Assembly (NCBI GenBank): GCA_963626555.1
Contig: CAVFXQ010000025.1
Coordinates: 1 to 41,406 of the forward strand
Source: UBA1181 sp963626555
GTDB lineage: Bacteria; Bacteroidota; Bacteroidia; Bacteroidales; Paludibacteraceae
Direction: 5' to 3'
Length of the DNA: 41,406 nt
Part shown: piece after piece, positions 17,680 through 26,168 of the stretch
How positions within the stretch are numbered: the first letter of the stretch is position 1
Layout of the letters: every line of letters starts with the position of its first letter
The notes under the pieces: model-generated
What the model was told of the DNA's origin: nothing
Seen by the model: the letters and a program-made list of their open reading frames with translations, nothing else
Database searches by the model: none
Translations under genes and position numbers: made by a program

Positions 17680-19335
17680 ATGCTACAACAAAAAATCTAT
17701 GGAAATATAGTCGACATCGTCAATAAGAAAATCTTCAGGGGATGTCTCTGTATCCGCAACGGAAAAATTGACTCTATTGAAGAATTAGACTCTGCTACTT
17801 CTAATTTTGGCTTCATTCTTCCTGGTTTCATTGATTCTCATATTCATATAGAAAGTACACTGCTGACTCCTGAAAATTTCGCCAAAATGGCTGTTCAAAG
17901 GGGTACTCTCGCCGTCGTTGCCGACCCTCACGAAATTGCTAATGTCCTCGGTATCGAAGGTGTCAATTTCATGATTCAAAATGGGAAAAAAGTACGATTT
18001 CATTTCAATTTCGGTGCTTCCCCTTGTGTGCCTTCTACCTCCTTCGAGACAAACGGTGCCACACTCGACTCTCATCAAATCGCCGAACTTTTGCAAAACG
18101 ACGACATCTACGGTCTTGCCGAAATGATGAATGTTCCTGGTGTTCTCTTTGGCGATAAAGAGACAATGGCTAAGATTAAAGCAGCTCGCCTATTGGAAAA
18201 ACCTATTGATGGCCACGCTCCCAACGTCTCGGGCGACCAACTAAAACAGTATTTCAAAGCAGGTGTCTCAACCGACCACGAATGTACAACCCTTAAAGAG
18301 GGATTGGAACATATACAGATAGGCATGAAAGTGCAAATTAGAGAAGGTAGCGCAGCATGCGATTTTGATAAACTTTATCCGCTGCTTTTCGACTATCCAG
18401 AAAGTGTTATGTTCTGCACCGACGATAAATATCCCGACGAATTAGCAAACGGTCATATAGACTCGCTCGTTACTCGCTCTATTCAAAATGGTGTGCCTTT
18501 TTGGAACGCCCTCGAAGCAGCTTGCGTTACGCCTGTCCGCCACTACCATCTCAAACAGGGACTGTTACAAACAGGCGACGCAGCCGATTTTATCATCGTC
18601 GACAACCTCACTGATTTCTCAACACAATCGGCTTTTCTCAACGGCGTTCAAGTCTTCACAAAACAAAATGGTTTCACTGACGATTTCTTTCTCGACAAAA
18701 CCCCTCTCTACTCATACCCAAACAATTTCAACGCCTACAAACTTCTGCTCGGAGATCTGAAAGTAACCCCTAAATCTGACAAAATGAAAGTCATCGTTTC
18801 GTCTGAAGGGTCTCTTCTCACTACCGTTGACATCGTTAGTCCACTCATAAAAGACGGAAATGTTATTTCCAATACAGAAAATGATGTCTTGAAGATGGTT
18901 TGCTATAACCGCTACTCAGAGGCTCGCCCTCAAATTGCCTTTGTTCGTGGATTCGGACTGAAACGTGGTGCCATCGCATCTACCATCGCTCACGATAGCC
19001 ATAATATCATCGCTATCGGAACAAACGATGAAGATATCGTCAATGTCATCAACTACCTCGTCGACATCAAAGGTGGATTGGCTGTTACCGACGGCAACAA
19101 TATTCTTGACCTACCTTTGCCTATCGCTGGACTAATGTCTCCTCGTTCAGGCGATATAGTAGGGGAGCGACATAAAGAACTTAAACTGCTATCTAAAAAA
19201 ATAGGATGCAACTATTCTGCTCCCTTTATGACCATGGCTTTTATGGCTCTACCCGTCATCCCCGAACTAAAACTGACCGACAAAGGACTTTTTGATGGCA
19301 ACATATTTCAGTTTACTGACCTTTTCGTAGATTAA
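17680..19335 (+). CDS. ade: Adenine deaminase
   Basis: This 551-residue amidohydrolase-superfamily enzyme converts adenine to hypoxanthine and ammonia in purine salvage. It has the metal-binding PGFIDSHIHIES motif (48-59, H54 and H56), DPHEIANVLG (82-91, H84), GLAEMMNVPG, DGHAP in the metal centre and TDDKYPDE (around 248-255). The C-terminal part carries the conserved GLMSPRSG segment. Length and domain order match Ade of the AdeC type. It is transcribed away from the R-M locus, from a region with a near-consensus TATCTTCG at 17654-17661. A long stem-loop follows it. Third codon positions are C-rich although the gene lies on the plus strand, part of the strand-skew pattern described in the findings. 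Confidence 0.96.
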   Translation: MLQQKIYGNIVDIVNKKIFRGCLCIRNGKIDSIEELDSATSNFGFILPGFIDSHIHIESTLLTPENFAKMAVQRGTLAVVADPHEIANVLGIEGVNFMIQNGKKVRFHFNFGASPCVPSTSFETNGATLDSHQIAELLQNDDIYGLAEMMNVPGVLFGDKETMAKIKAARLLEKPIDGHAPNVSGDQLKQYFKAGVSTDHECTTLKEGLEHIQIGMKVQIREGSAACDFDKLYPLLFDYPESVMFCTDDKYPDELANGHIDSLVTRSIQNGVPFWNALEAACVTPVRHYHLKQGLLQTGDAADFIIVDNLTDFSTQSAFLNGVQVFTKQNGFTDDFFLDKTPLYSYPNNFNAYKLLLGDLKVTPKSDKMKVIVSSEGSLLTTVDIVSPLIKDGNVISNTENDVLKMVCYNRYSEARPQIAFVRGFGLKRGAIASTIAHDSHNIIAIGTNDEDIVNVINYLVDIKGGLAVTDGNNILDLPLPIAGLMSPRSGDIVGERHKELKLLSKKIGCNYSAPFMTMAFMALPVIPELKLTDKGLFDGNIFQFTDLFVD

Positions 19336-19371
19336 TCTAGCCTACAACATAACTAAAGTAAGGAACATACA

Positions 19372-19440
19372 AAAAACACATTATGTCAGTTTTCATAATT
19401 ATATTTTGACGATTTGAAAGAAGACACAATGTGTTTTTAT
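19372..19440 (+). terminator. Long stem-loop terminator after ade
   Basis: AAAAACACATTATGTC (19372-19387) pairs with GACACAATGTGTTTTT (19423-19438) at 15 of 16 positions around a loop of about 35 nt, and the stem ends in a T-run. It starts 37 nt past the adenine deaminase stop. Confidence 0.65.
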
Positions 19441-19492
19441 CATTTTGAAAGAAAATTTTTCTTTTTCATTTCTCTGATTTCGATAATCTTCG

Positions 19493-19500
19493 TACATTTG
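19493..19500 (+). promoter_or_regulatory. Candidate -7 promoter element of the DUF1846 gene
   Basis: TACATTTG matches TAnnTTTG. Transcription would start near 19507, about 43 nt before the ATG at 19550. No perfect TTTG is seen at -33. Confidence 0.45.
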
Positions 19501-19549
19501 TGAGCGTAATTTTTTACAATTTTTCATTTCGCAACAAAAAAAACTAAAT

Positions 19550-21043
19550 ATGGAGGCAAAAATTGGTTTCGACAACGACAAGTACTTGAGTATGCAGTCG
19601 TCTCACATTGCCGAAAGAATTCAGAAATTTGGCAATAAATTGTATTTGGAAATCGGTGGTAAACTTTTTGATGACTATCACGCTTCTCGTGTTCTACCTG
19701 GGTTTCATCCCGACTCAAAACTCCAAATGCTCCTCAAACTGAAGGACAAAATTGAGATTGTTATTGCTATCAATGCCGAAGACATTGAATCAAACCGTAT
19801 GCGCGCCGACTATGGCATCACCTATGACGAGGATGTGCTTCGTCTTATTGATGAATTCCACAACGTCGGACTTTTCGTCGGTAGTGTCTGCCTCACTATG
19901 TACAACGAGCAACCCTCTGCTATACTCTTTGAGAAGCGTTTGCGCACTTTGGGCATTCCTTTCTACCACCACTACCGTATTGAAGGGTACCCTAACAACG
20001 TAGAACTGATAGTCTCTGATAATGGCTACGGAAAAAACGAATACGTCAAAACGGAACGTCCTTTAGTAGTTGTTACTGCTCCTGGTCCTGGTAGCGGAAA
20101 ATTGGCTGTTTGTCTATCTCAACTCTATCACGAACACAAACGTGGCATTGATGCTGGCTATGCTAAATTTGAAACATTTCCAATTTGGAATATTCCATTG
20201 AAACATCCCATCAATCTCGCATACGAAGCAGCAACTGCCGACCTCAACGATGTTAATATCATAGATTCTTTCCATTTGGAGGCATACGGAGAAACAACTG
20301 TCAACTATAACCGCGACGTAGAAGCATTCTCTGTTTTGAACGCCACCTTCGAACTTATCTACGGAAAAAGCCCTTATAAGAGTCCTACGGATATGGGCGT
20401 TAATATGGCTGGCAACTGTATCATTGACGATGAGGTATGTCGTGAAGCTTCTAAGCGCGAAATCATCCGTCGTTACTACAAGTGTCTTTGCGACAAGAAA
20501 CGTTACGGGGAAAGCACCGATAATCAAGGAAAGTTGGAGTCTCTTATGCAACAAGCACATGTCAAAGTTACTGATTATCCTGTGGTTGAAGCCGCTCTCT
20601 CTAAAGAGAAAAAAACTGGAGGAAAACCTGCTGCAGCCATAGAACTGCCCGATGGAACTATCGTAACTGGTAAAACTTCCGATCTTTTCGGTCCGCTCTC
20701 TTCTGCACTGCTTAACGCACTCAAAACTTTGGCAAACATAGACGACTCCTTCAACTTGATCTCTCGTCTGGCTATTGAGCCTATTCAAAAACTCAAAACC
20801 AAATATTTAGGTAGTGCTAATCCTAGGTTGCATACCGATGAAATACTCATCGCACTTTCATCATCTGCAGCACACAGCGACTTGGCAGAACGTGCCTTGC
20901 AACAACTTCCTAAACTCAAAGGTGCTACTGCTCACACTACAGTTCTAGTTACCAATGTAGACGAACAAACATTCAAAAAATTGGGTATCAACTTAACATG
21001 CGAACCTAAGTATGAGCAATCAAGAAGTTATCACAAACATTAG
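19550..21043 (+). CDS. DUF1846 domain-containing protein (UPF0371)
   Basis: This 497-residue cytoplasmic protein is a full-length member of DUF1846, a conserved family with solved structures but no established reaction. It opens with MEAKIGFDNDKYL and includes a glycine-rich APGPGSGK loop (177-184) resembling a nucleotide-binding loop. There is no signal peptide or membrane segment. The family is common in Firmicutes, Bacteroidota and other gut anaerobes. The gene is monocistronic here, with its own promoter-like element and a strong terminator. Next to adenine deaminase a purine or nucleotide role is tempting, but the intervening terminator argues against a shared operon. I can name the family but not the function. 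Confidence 0.9.
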   Translation: MEAKIGFDNDKYLSMQSSHIAERIQKFGNKLYLEIGGKLFDDYHASRVLPGFHPDSKLQMLLKLKDKIEIVIAINAEDIESNRMRADYGITYDEDVLRLIDEFHNVGLFVGSVCLTMYNEQPSAILFEKRLRTLGIPFYHHYRIEGYPNNVELIVSDNGYGKNEYVKTERPLVVVTAPGPGSGKLAVCLSQLYHEHKRGIDAGYAKFETFPIWNIPLKHPINLAYEAATADLNDVNIIDSFHLEAYGETTVNYNRDVEAFSVLNATFELIYGKSPYKSPTDMGVNMAGNCIIDDEVCREASKREIIRRYYKCLCDKKRYGESTDNQGKLESLMQQAHVKVTDYPVVEAALSKEKKTGGKPAAAIELPDGTIVTGKTSDLFGPLSSALLNALKTLANIDDSFNLISRLAIEPIQKLKTKYLGSANPRLHTDEILIALSSSAAHSDLAERALQQLPKLKGATAHTTVLVTNVDEQTFKKLGINLTCEPKYEQSRSYHKH

Positions 21044-21077
21044 CATAATACAACTTATCTAATATCATCTTTTAAAT

Positions 21078-21117
21078 CCCCTCTCGTTTTGATAGAACAG
21101 GAGGGGTTTGTTTTTCT
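21078..21117 (+). terminator. Rho-independent terminator after the DUF1846 gene
   Basis: CCCCTC (21078-21083) pairs with GAGGGG (21101-21106), and the stem is followed by TTTGTTTTTCTT. It starts 35 nt after the DUF1846 stop. Confidence 0.75.
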
Positions 21118-21185
21118 TATTGAAAAATGTCTACAAATTTTTTTAAATTTTCTAATATTGCATCCATCATAAATGTTAATTCCGT

Positions 21186-22358
21186 ATGAAAAAATTATTT
21201 CTTCTACTTATTTTCTCATCCTGCCTTCTCTCCTGCAAGAAAGATAAAGAACATTATTCCGTTGATTCTGAGTTAAACCCATACCTTGACCTTTTCCTCA
21301 GTGAGGCTAAAAGTCACGGATTTAATTTTGATGTGGAAAAAGATGGTTTAATTATGAAATTTTCTGATTTAGAAGACCCTACCATTGGTCTCTGTACTTA
21401 TTCCGACCCTATTCTTGTAGAAATTGACAGAACCTATTGGAATGATGTTACTCAATACGAAAACTGTGAGGATTTGCGCCAAAATGTGGTATTTCACGAA
21501 CTTTCTCATGGTCTTCTAAACCGCCGACACGATAACTCTACGCTAAGCAATACAGAATGGAAATCCCTCATGTGTGGTGGCGACGTTGTTGACGACCGCA
21601 GCTGGCAAGTCAACTTTTCAGGTGAAAGAAAGCAATATTACCTCGACGAACTTTTCAATACAAAGACAGCAGAACCTTCATGGGCTTCCTACGGAGATAC
21701 CTACAACGGCAGTTATACTCACGTTGTAGATTCTCTTAGACTCTCTAAAAACTATTACAATATTGATAACGACGGCAATGTTTTTCAAATAAGCAACGGT
21801 ATCTATTACATCAAAATCAACTCAAGCAACAACACATCTATACCTATCAATTCTGTCAGTGTTGATGACGATTTTTATTATGAACTCAAAATAAAAGGAG
21901 ATATAACGTCTAACGAAGGCAATTGTATAGGTATTTTTACAGGATATGATAATAGTAGCAATAAAACTGCTCGTAACTATTTCATTGTTTACTATTCTTC
22001 TAATTATCAACAATATAGATGTACAGCTAACAACTCTCTTTGCATGCCAACATTCGCTGAAGTTCTTCTCAAAAATGGTATCTGCAATTTTTCTGATTAC
22101 ACAAAACTTGCCATTGAACGTAAATCTGACGAATTATTTTTCTATATAAACGACCAACTCATCTATCGTAACGACTATGCGGCAGACAAGAACTGCACAA
22201 GCTATGGTATAATCGTTCCAGGTAGCAAAACAATCTCAATTTCATCTTGTGCTATCTACAACAATAAAAATACTTCTCTGAAAACAACTAATAATCAAGA
22301 ATTTACTTTCGGAAAACCAGAACCATTGGAATTTTCTAAAATCAACTTCATCAAGTAA
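21186..22358 (+). CDS. Lipoprotein with metzincin-like zinc protease motif and C-terminal lectin/LamG-like domain
   Basis: This 390-residue protein has a lipoprotein signal, LLSC with Cys17 as the lipid anchor, followed by KKDKE. Residues about 25-165 contain FHELSHGLLNRRHD (103-116), with H104, E105 and H108 as likely zinc ligands and H115 as a candidate third ligand. SLMCGG (128-132) follows and resembles the Met-turn of metzincins. The spacing from the second to the third histidine is one residue longer than in classic metzincins. Residues about 185-370 alternate beta-strand-like segments (DDDFYYELKIKG, YTKLAIERKSDELFFYIND, GIIVPGSKTISISSC) as in concanavalin/LamG folds of Bacteroidota surface proteins. 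It is probably a surface protease with a carbohydrate- or matrix-binding module. No specific family is recognised with confidence, and no operon partner is present. Confidence 0.7.
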   Translation: MKKLFLLLIFSSCLLSCKKDKEHYSVDSELNPYLDLFLSEAKSHGFNFDVEKDGLIMKFSDLEDPTIGLCTYSDPILVEIDRTYWNDVTQYENCEDLRQNVVFHELSHGLLNRRHDNSTLSNTEWKSLMCGGDVVDDRSWQVNFSGERKQYYLDELFNTKTAEPSWASYGDTYNGSYTHVVDSLRLSKNYYNIDNDGNVFQISNGIYYIKINSSNNTSIPINSVSVDDDFYYELKIKGDITSNEGNCIGIFTGYDNSSNKTARNYFIVYYSSNYQQYRCTANNSLCMPTFAEVLLKNGICNFSDYTKLAIERKSDELFFYINDQLIYRNDYAADKNCTSYGIIVPGSKTISISSCAIYNNKNTSLKTTNNQEFTFGKPEPLEFSKINFIK

Positions 22359-22361
22359 CAC

Positions 22362-22496
22362 TTATAAGTTTTTATAGTTGATAATAGTTATATGTCCTTC
22401 TTTAATATAATATATGAAGCCTTTAACGACAGAAAAATATTTCGCCTCCTCTATAATAGTCTTCTCAAGTTCTCTATGAATATAAAACTCTTCCAT
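22362..22496 (-). CDS. Small hypothetical protein, 44 residues
   Basis: An ATG-started frame of 44 codons (MEEFYIHREL at the start, INYKNL at the end) lies on the minus strand between the convergent lipoprotein gene and the nadB terminator. It is charged at the N-terminus and rich in Ile, Tyr and Lys later, with no signal peptide, membrane helix or known motif. No ribosome-binding sequence is visible and transcription would have to cross or follow the nadB terminator. It could be a real small protein or chance coding in AT-rich DNA. Confidence 0.25.
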   Translation of the reverse strand: MEEFYIHRELEKTIIEEAKYFSVVKGFIYYIKEGHITIINYKNL

Positions 22497-22550
22497 TTTT
22501 TATGCAAAATTGAAATCGTATTTCAAAATTACATAAAATTATAGAAAAAT

Positions 22551-22579
22551 AGAGACCCAAAGGTGAACTTTGAGCCTCT
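22551..22579 (-). terminator. Rho-independent terminator of nadB
   Basis: On the minus strand AGAGGCTCAAAG pairs with CTTTGGGTCTCT through a 12-bp stem with two G-U pairs and a 5-nt loop, followed by ATTTTTC. It starts 33 nt past the nadB stop. Confidence 0.75.
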
Positions 22580-22611
22580 TATCTAATCTATTAATAAACA
22601 GAATAAATTCT

Positions 22612-24249
22612 TTACTCCGCCTTGATTTTTCCCTCCTGCATCTTCTTCAACGCATCTACATCATACTTGCTCATGTGATTGTTGCGCTTTGGATAGTCAA
22701 TTGTGTAATGTAAACCACGACTTTCTTTACGTTGCATAGCAAACTTAATCACCAAATAGGCTGTATTGATGATATTTCTCAATTCACAGATTTCCTTTGA
22801 TACGACTGAACGTTGAAACAAACTTTCTGTTTCTTTGTAGAGCAACTCCAAACGGTCATACGCACGTTTTAAACGTAAATTTGATCGCACAATACCAACG
22901 TAAGCCTGCATAATCTGATTTACCTCCTTTTCACTCTGCGTAATCAAGACCATCTCTTCATTGAGCGAAGTACCTTCATCATTCCACTCTGGAACTTCTT
23001 CATTCCATGACAGACTTGGCAATAGTCGCAACGAATCTTTTGCAGCTGCATCTGCATAGACAATCGCCTCAATCAATGAATTGGACGCTAATCGATTGGC
23101 TCCATGTAACCCCGTACATGAACATTCTCCAGCTGCATACAGGCGATTGATAGTCGTCCTTGCATTCATATCCACCTTTATTCCTCCGCAGAAATAGTGA
23201 GCTGCGGGTGCAACAGGTATGTAATCTTTCGTGATATCAATACCTAAAGATAGACATTTATTGTAGATGGTGGGGTATTCACGCTTCGTAACCTCTGGGT
23301 CTTTGTGAGTTACATCTAAATAAACACATTCATCTCCTGTTTTCTTCATTTCAGTGTCTATCGAACGTGCCACTACATCGCGAGGAGCCAATGAACCACG
23401 AGAATCATACTTCTCCATAAAAGACTCTCCTGCTTTATTGCGCAAAATTCCTCCATAACCTCTCATCGCCTCCGTGATGAGGAATGATGGACGATCACCT
23501 GGATGATACAAAGCAGTAGGGTGGAACTGCACAAATTCCATATCATCAACCAAACCTTTCGCACGATATACCATTGAAATTCCATCGCCTGTAGCCACTG
23601 GAGGATTTGTCGTTGTCTGATATATATTTCCAATACCACCCGTACACATCATCGTTACTTTAGACAGAAACGTGTCAACATGATTGGTCTTTATATCCAA
23701 AACATACGCTCCATAACACTCAATATTTGGTGTAGTGTGTTTTACCAACTCTCCTAAATGGTGCTGAGTGATGATTTCTATAGCAAAATGCTCTTCATAT
23801 ATATCAATGTTTTGGTTGTTACGAACACGTTTGATAAGACTATTTTGAATTTCTTCACCCGTATTGTCTTTGTGATGAAGAATACGGAAATCAGAGTGTC
23901 CTCCCTCCTTATGAAGATCAAAATTTCCATCTTCTTTCTTATCAAAATCCACACCCCATTCCAACAGTTGTTTTATTTGCTCAGGAGCTCCTTCTACCAC
24001 TTTACGGACAACATTTTCGTTGCAGATTCCATCACCAGCGATCAAAGTATCAACAATATGATCCTCAAAATTGTCTGTTTTCTTAGTTACTGAAGCAATT
24101 CCACCTTGTGCATAATGCGTATTGGCTTCGTCCATATTTGTCTTACACAAAATAGCCACTTTTCCTTTCGTAGCCACTTTCAGTGCAAAACTCATTCCTG
24201 CTATTCCAGAACCAATTACCAAAAAGTCATATTTCTTTATCATATTCAA
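22612..24249 (-). CDS. nadB: L-aspartate oxidase
   Basis: This 545-residue flavoenzyme oxidises L-aspartate to iminoaspartate, the first step of de novo NAD synthesis. It can use fumarate as electron acceptor in anaerobes. It has an N-terminal FAD-binding GSGIAGMSFAL (13-23), HYAQGGIASV (45-54), the FHPTAL segment, the succinate-dehydrogenase-like TEAMRGYGG stretch and the C-terminal flavin motif GLHGANRLASNSLIEA. Length is normal. It is divergent from nadA, the next enzyme of the pathway, across a 590-bp gap. A -7-like TAAATTTG (plus 24270-24277) suggests a short leader. A clear terminator follows the gene. Confidence 0.97.
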   Translation of the reverse strand: MNMIKKYDFLVIGSGIAGMSFALKVATKGKVAILCKTNMDEANTHYAQGGIASVTKKTDNFEDHIVDTLIAGDGICNENVVRKVVEGAPEQIKQLLEWGVDFDKKEDGNFDLHKEGGHSDFRILHHKDNTGEEIQNSLIKRVRNNQNIDIYEEHFAIEIITQHHLGELVKHTTPNIECYGAYVLDIKTNHVDTFLSKVTMMCTGGIGNIYQTTTNPPVATGDGISMVYRAKGLVDDMEFVQFHPTALYHPGDRPSFLITEAMRGYGGILRNKAGESFMEKYDSRGSLAPRDVVARSIDTEMKKTGDECVYLDVTHKDPEVTKREYPTIYNKCLSLGIDITKDYIPVAPAAHYFCGGIKVDMNARTTINRLYAAGECSCTGLHGANRLASNSLIEAIVYADAAAKDSLRLLPSLSWNEEVPEWNDEGTSLNEEMVLITQSEKEVNQIMQAYVGIVRSNLRLKRAYDRLELLYKETESLFQRSVVSKEICELRNIINTAYLVIKFAMQRKESRGLHYTIDYPKRNNHMSKYDVDALKKMQEGKIKAE

Positions 24250-24337
24250 ATCTATTTATGGTCTGAGTGACAAATTTATATCACTTTGACCAAAAATGAT
24301 GAGGTTTTATTAGATTTCTGAATGTTCTATTTAAAGA

Positions 24338-24365
24338 AAAAGGAGAACATCAATGCTCTCCTTTT
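24338..24365. terminator. Orphan bidirectional terminator-like hairpin upstream of nadB
   Basis: AAAAGGAGA (24338-24346) pairs with TCTCCTTTT (24357-24365) around a 10-nt loop, with T-rich tails on both strands. It lies upstream of nadB and of its probable promoter, with no known gene reading into it from either side. It may insulate the two divergent units or end an unannotated small transcript. Confidence 0.5.
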
Positions 24366-24630
24366 CTATTTGACAGAATAAATTAATTATTCATAAATTT
24401 CATATTTGACTGTTATTTCCATATAGTTTCGAAAACTTTCACTCCTGTTCATACCCCTGTTAAAAACTTGTAAAATCACTTCTATAAAAAAACAACAACT
24501 TTATTTTCATTGTTCACTTTTTTTTATATACACTCTCATTTATCAACTTTGCAAATTTCTTTTCCATTTTTTACTATCTTCTTTCAACCTATTATATAAA
24601 CTGCTCTCCATTTTTATTTTTTAGTTTTTG

Positions 24631-24661
24631 TATATTTGTCACACTATTAACAATGTTAATA
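24631..24661 (+). promoter_or_regulatory. nadA promoter-like element with overlapping 17-bp palindrome
   Basis: TATATTTG (24631-24638) fits TAnnTTTG. The predicted start near 24645 falls on a perfect palindrome, TATTAACA-A-TGTTAATA (24645-24661). A protein bound there would block initiation, so it is a candidate operator for control of NAD synthesis. The half-site also resembles a DnaA box. The 5' untranslated region would be about 195 nt. Another TAnnTTTG at 24692-24699 is an alternative start. Confidence 0.4.
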
Positions 24662-24839
24662 TAATTCGTAAGTGTCTCATTCTTACCCATTTATTTTTGA
24701 CATTCTATCCATTTTATTGTGGATTTTTTTTTAAGAATGATAAGTGCAACTGTTTCTCTTTTTTTCTTTTAACTCAACTAACAGTCTATTATCCTTATTA
24801 TTCTTATCTTTATTTTATTATGAATTTATATTTATAGAT

Positions 24840-25796
24840 ATGAATGTATTAGATAATGAATATCTGAAAAAAGAAATTCTTCGTTTGAAAAAGGAACGTA
24901 ATGCTGTCATTATGGCTCACTACTACACGGTTGGCGAAATTCAAGATATAGCTGACTGTGTCGGTGATAGTCTTGCTTTGGCTCAACAAGCAGCTAAAAC
25001 AGATGCGGATATGATCGTTCTTTGTGGCGTCCATTTTATGGGTGAAACAGCGAAGATTCTTTGTCCAGATAAGAAAGTCCTTGTTCCTGATGTTGAAGCG
25101 GGCTGCTCTCTCGCCGATAGTTGCCCTGCAGATGATTTTAAAGCTTTTATAGAGGCTAACCCTGGGTATACGGTTATCTCATACGTTAATACTTCTGCTG
25201 CCGTAAAAGCGTTGACGGATGTGGTTGTTACTTCTTCTAACGCTAAGCAAATCGTTGAGAGTTTTCCTAAAGAAGAGAAAATCATCTTTGGTCCAGATCG
25301 TAATTTAGGAAATTATATCAACTCTATTACGGGTCGATCAATGAAACTTTGGAATGGTGCCTGCCATGTTCATGAAAAATTTTCTATAGAGAAAATTTTA
25401 GAACTTAAAAAGGATTTTCCTAAAGCTAAAGTTTTGGTTCATCCAGAATGCCAGGGTCCTGTGGTTAAGTTGGCTGATAAGGTTGGTTCAACGGCTGCTT
25501 TGCTCAAATATGCGGTTACTTGTGAGGATTGTAATGATTTCATTGTGGCTACTGAAAGCGGTATACTGCACGAAATGCGTAAGCAAGCACCTCAAAAGAA
25601 TTTTATTCCAGCACCTCCAAACGATTCTACATGTGGTTGCAATGATTGTTCTTATATGAAACTCAACACATTAGAGAAACTTTACAGAGCTTTGAAAGAT
25701 GGTGAACCTGAGGTTTTTGTTGATACTTCTATTATTGAACGTGCAAAGTTGCCTATTCTTAGAATGTTGGAAATCAGCAAAAAATTGGGTTTATAG
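24840..25796 (+). CDS. nadA: Quinolinate synthase
   Basis: This 318-residue NadA condenses iminoaspartate (made by NadB) with dihydroxyacetone phosphate to quinolinate, using an oxygen-sensitive [4Fe-4S] cluster. The ATG at 24840 was preferred because the in-frame extension from 24744 is hydrophobic, low-complexity and not part of the family. It has MAHYYTVGEIQDIAD (25-39), GVHFMGETAK (63-72), EAGCSLADSC (87-95), GACHVHEKF (173-181), HPEC (201-204) and a CGCNDC cluster (265-270). C89, C175 and one of C265/C267/C270 are the likely cluster ligands. mazG follows after 5 nt and deoC after a further 25 nt, so the three probably form an operon ending at the terminator at 27065-27098. Confidence 0.97.
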   Translation: MNVLDNEYLKKEILRLKKERNAVIMAHYYTVGEIQDIADCVGDSLALAQQAAKTDADMIVLCGVHFMGETAKILCPDKKVLVPDVEAGCSLADSCPADDFKAFIEANPGYTVISYVNTSAAVKALTDVVVTSSNAKQIVESFPKEEKIIFGPDRNLGNYINSITGRSMKLWNGACHVHEKFSIEKILELKKDFPKAKVLVHPECQGPVVKLADKVGSTAALLKYAVTCEDCNDFIVATESGILHEMRKQAPQKNFIPAPPNDSTCGCNDCSYMKLNTLEKLYRALKDGEPEVFVDTSIIERAKLPILRMLEISKKLGL

Positions 25797-25801
25797 CATT
25801 T

Positions 25802-26143
25802 ATGGAGAATAATTTGACTTTAGAAGATTTGCAAAAAACAGTGGACAACTGGATTAATCAATATGGTGTTCGCTATTTTAGTGAATTGACAAATTTGGCT
25901 TGTCTGACAGAAGAGGTGGGGGAGTTGGCTCGTGTGATGGCTCGTAAATTTGGTGACCAATCCAACAAAGATTCAGACCTCCAGTATTCTTTACAAGACG
26001 AATTGGCTGATGTGCTATGGGTTCTCACCTGCATTGCTAACCAAACAGGGGTAAACTTAACGGAGGCTGTCCATAAGAATATCCAAAAGAAAACAGAACG
26101 TGATGCTACACGTCATCTTAATAATGAAAAATTAAAAGATTAA
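25802..26143 (+). CDS. MazG-like nucleotide pyrophosphohydrolase
   Basis: This 113-residue all-alpha NTP pyrophosphohydrolase carries the metal-binding pair EEVGE (37-41) and DELAD (66-70) of the MazG/dUTPase-like superfamily. Such enzymes hydrolyse nucleoside triphosphates to monophosphates and may clean damaged or excess dNTPs. It is the short single-domain form, not the two-domain E. coli MazG. It lies 5 nt after nadA and 25 nt before deoC. From memory, mazG-like and deoC genes are often neighbours in Bacteroidota, commonly near dtd, uvrC and mnmG, which here lie about 6 kb to the right on the other strand. Confidence 0.9.
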   Translation: MENNLTLEDLQKTVDNWINQYGVRYFSELTNLACLTEEVGELARVMARKFGDQSNKDSDLQYSLQDELADVLWVLTCIANQTGVNLTEAVHKNIQKKTERDATRHLNNEKLKD

Positions 26144-26168
26144 AAAATAAATCTAATAAAATATATCA

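Larger units (their letters stand above)
24250..24839. other. 590-bp AT-rich nadB-nadA intergenic region; candidate replication-origin segment
   Basis: This is the longest gene-free stretch of the window. It holds a nadB -7-like element (24270-24277), an orphan terminator-like hairpin (24338-24365), a block of about 180 nt with only some 20-23 percent G+C (24481-24660), a nadA promoter-like TATATTTG (24631-24638) and a 17-bp palindrome (24645-24661). DnaA-box-like 9-mers are TTATTCATA (24387-24395), TTATCAACT (24540-24548), TTTGTCACA (24635-24643) and a TGTGGAT core (24718-24724). G is almost absent from the plus strand between 24481 and 24600. The plus-strand GC skew changes sign across it. 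No convincing open frame is present. The origin role is inference. Confidence 0.4.

Noticed and set aside
20114..20788. Open frame of 224 codons on the minus strand
   Set aside because: It is antisense to the DUF1846 gene, with cysteine- and serine-rich low-sense composition and no recognisable domain.
24370..24660. Riboswitch upstream of nadB
   Set aside because: The minus-strand RNA would contain almost no C in this stretch, so it could not form a compact G-C-paired aptamer; only the isolated hairpin remains.
24744..24839. Upstream in-frame extension of nadA by 32 codons
   Set aside because: It is hydrophobic and low in complexity, not part of the NadA family, and follows no promoter better than the one used for the ATG at 24840.
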